Assembly (NCBI GenBank): GCA_039812545.1
Contig: JBDIAR010000165.1
Coordinates: 1-7,339, forward strand
Origin: JBDIAR01 sp039812545
GTDB lineage: Bacteria; Actinomycetota; Actinomycetes; Actinomycetales; Dermatophilaceae
Reading direction: 5' to 3'
DNA: 7,339 nt
Shown: one piece after another, positions 7,013 through 7,339 of the stretch
Position numbering within the stretch: position 1 is the first letter of the stretch
Layout of the letters: each line of letters opens with the position of its first letter
Translations under genes and position numbers: made by a program
The notes under the pieces: generated by a model
What the model was told of the DNA's origin: nothing
Seen by the model: the letters and a program-made list of their open reading frames with translations, nothing else
Database searches by the model: none

Positions 7013-7015
7013 GCG
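7001..7015 (+). promoter_or_regulatory. Perfect inverted repeat, operator or leader hairpin
   Basis: CGCTTT (7001-7006) and AAAGCG (7010-7015) are exact reverse complements around the three bases GGT. The site is in one of the more AT-containing stretches of the window, where a promoter would be expected, but no convincing -35/-10 pair could be assigned (TTGCCT at 6960-6965 has no good partner). It overlaps the direct repeat at 6997-7012, so protein binding is as likely as an RNA hairpin. Confidence 0.45.
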
Positions 7016-7134
7016 GGGTCGACGGGGCTCGTCAGCAGGACCCACGCGGGATGAGGATTGCCCGAGCGCCCGTCAACCGGGCGCGTGGGTACGTGCGTCG
7101 GGGGGCGCGAAACCCCTTCACTCAACCCGAAGGG
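7016..7134 (+). ncRNA. Candidate structured 5' leader with competing helices, class unknown
   Basis: Several helices can be drawn by hand. Stem I pairs GGGTC (7016-7020) with GACCC (7039-7043) and GACG (7021-7024) with CGTC (7030-7033). Stem II pairs ACCCACGC (7040-7047) with GCGTGGGT (7083-7090). Stem III pairs GCGCCCG (7066-7072) with CGGGCGC (7078-7084). Stem IV pairs GGGG (7102-7105) with CCCC (7113-7116). Stem V pairs CCCTTC (7114-7119) with GAAGGG (7129-7134). Stems I and II share bases 7040-7043, II and III share 7083-7084, and IV and V share 7114-7116, so some exclude each other, as in a switch. GC-rich DNA makes chance helices easily. The c-di-AMP (ydaO) class is common before actinobacterial wall-hydrolase genes, but its hallmark GGGGGACCC and GGGTGAATC words are absent. 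Confidence 0.35.
7129..7134 (+). promoter_or_regulatory. Ribosome binding site of the secreted-protein gene, inside a hairpin arm
   Basis: GAAGGG, followed by A, lies 10 bases before the GTG at 7145 and supports that start. The six bases are the exact complement of CCCTTC at 7114-7119, nine bases upstream, so the site can be hidden in a small stem. Confidence 0.6.
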
Positions 7135-7144
7135 ATTCGACGAC

Positions 7145-7339
7145 GTGATCCGAAAGACACGATGGGCAAGGGGGACCGCCGCGGTAGCGGCCCTCGGCAC
7201 GATGGCGGTGACCGCGGCACTGGCCGGGACGGCCCAGGCCGCTCCCACCCTCGCCGGGCCGCCGGCCGCTGCCGGCTCTGGCTCCGGCAAGGACGTGGCC
7301 GGTCTGCACGACGCTCCCGGCAAGGGCCGCAGCGACAAC
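7145..7339 (+). CDS. Secreted protein of unknown function, N-terminal 65 residues (3' end outside window)
   Basis: An open frame runs from GTG at 7145 through the window edge. It starts with a textbook Sec signal peptide: a basic n-region with five Arg/Lys in residues 3-9, a hydrophobic core of Ala, Val, Leu and Gly at about 11-28, and a T-A-Q-A end, giving likely cleavage after A32. The mature part begins A-P-T-L-A-G, then a Gly/Ser/Pro-rich linker, then a charged stretch ending G-K-G-R-S-D-N. The ribosome site GAAGGG lies 10 bases before GTG. No catalytic domain is visible, so the product cannot be named. The mature start resembles that of actinobacterial secreted metallopeptidases such as the M6 (immune inhibitor A) type, which often continue R-P-D-P-L; that is a guess from memory. 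There is no lipobox Cys, so it is not a lipoprotein. Confidence 0.8.
   Translation, partial: MIRKTRWARGTAAVAALGTMAVTAALAGTAQAAPTLAGPPAAAGSGSGKDVAGLHDAPGKGRSDN

Noticed and set aside
7016..7134. A canonical c-di-AMP (ydaO-yuaA) riboswitch
   Set aside because: The position before an exported-protein gene fits, but the conserved GGGGGACCC and GGGTGAATC words are missing and only loose echoes remain. I kept it as an unclassified leader.
6960..7148. Short + strand frame from a TTG in the region after htpX
   Set aside because: It has no ribosome binding site and no recognisable motif, and it runs into the GTG start of the signal-peptide gene in another frame. The region is better explained as a control region.

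Overview
This is a very GC-rich, gene-dense window from an actinobacterium. The evidence is strong G/C third-position bias, the nuoI-J-K-L-M-N order with four-base ATGA overlaps, and subunit tails typical of actinobacterial complex I. A skewed use of the word GCATAC/GTATGC might point to Intrasporangiaceae or related Micrococcales, but that is only an impression. All genes are on the + strand.

Positions 1-6007 hold the distal end of a complex I (NADH-menaquinone oxidoreductase, NDH-1) operon. It begins with the Ala/Pro/Glu-rich C-terminal tail of NuoI. Then come the complete membrane subunits NuoJ, NuoK, NuoL, NuoM and NuoN. NuoL, NuoM and NuoN are the three antiporter-like proton-pumping subunits, and NuoJ/NuoK link them to the quinone-reducing arm. 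Every junction overlaps: I/J, J/K, K/L and M/N share ATGA, and L/M overlap by 10 bases with a GTG start. This points to strict translational coupling. The key Glu and Lys residues of the proton channels are present, so the complex looks functional.

Positions 6056-6943 encode HtpX, an M48 membrane zinc protease, 48 bases after nuoN. It probably serves membrane-protein quality control and may be co-transcribed with nuo.

Positions 6944-7144 are a 201-base intergenic region and the least ordinary part of the window. It holds a perfect 6+6 inverted repeat that overlaps an MtrA-like direct repeat. Downstream is a set of competing hairpins, the last of which pairs with the ribosome binding site of the next gene. 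It looks like the control region of a cell-envelope or secreted-protein gene, but it fits no riboswitch class I can name with confidence.

From 7145 to the window edge runs the start of a GTG-initiated gene with a clear Sec signal peptide. Its product cannot be named from the 65 visible codons; a secreted peptidase is one possibility.

Most of the window is conserved housekeeping sequence. I see no mobile element, CRISPR array, tRNA or rRNA, and no convincing evidence of an undescribed multi-gene system. The best lead for novelty is the 6960-7144 leader.
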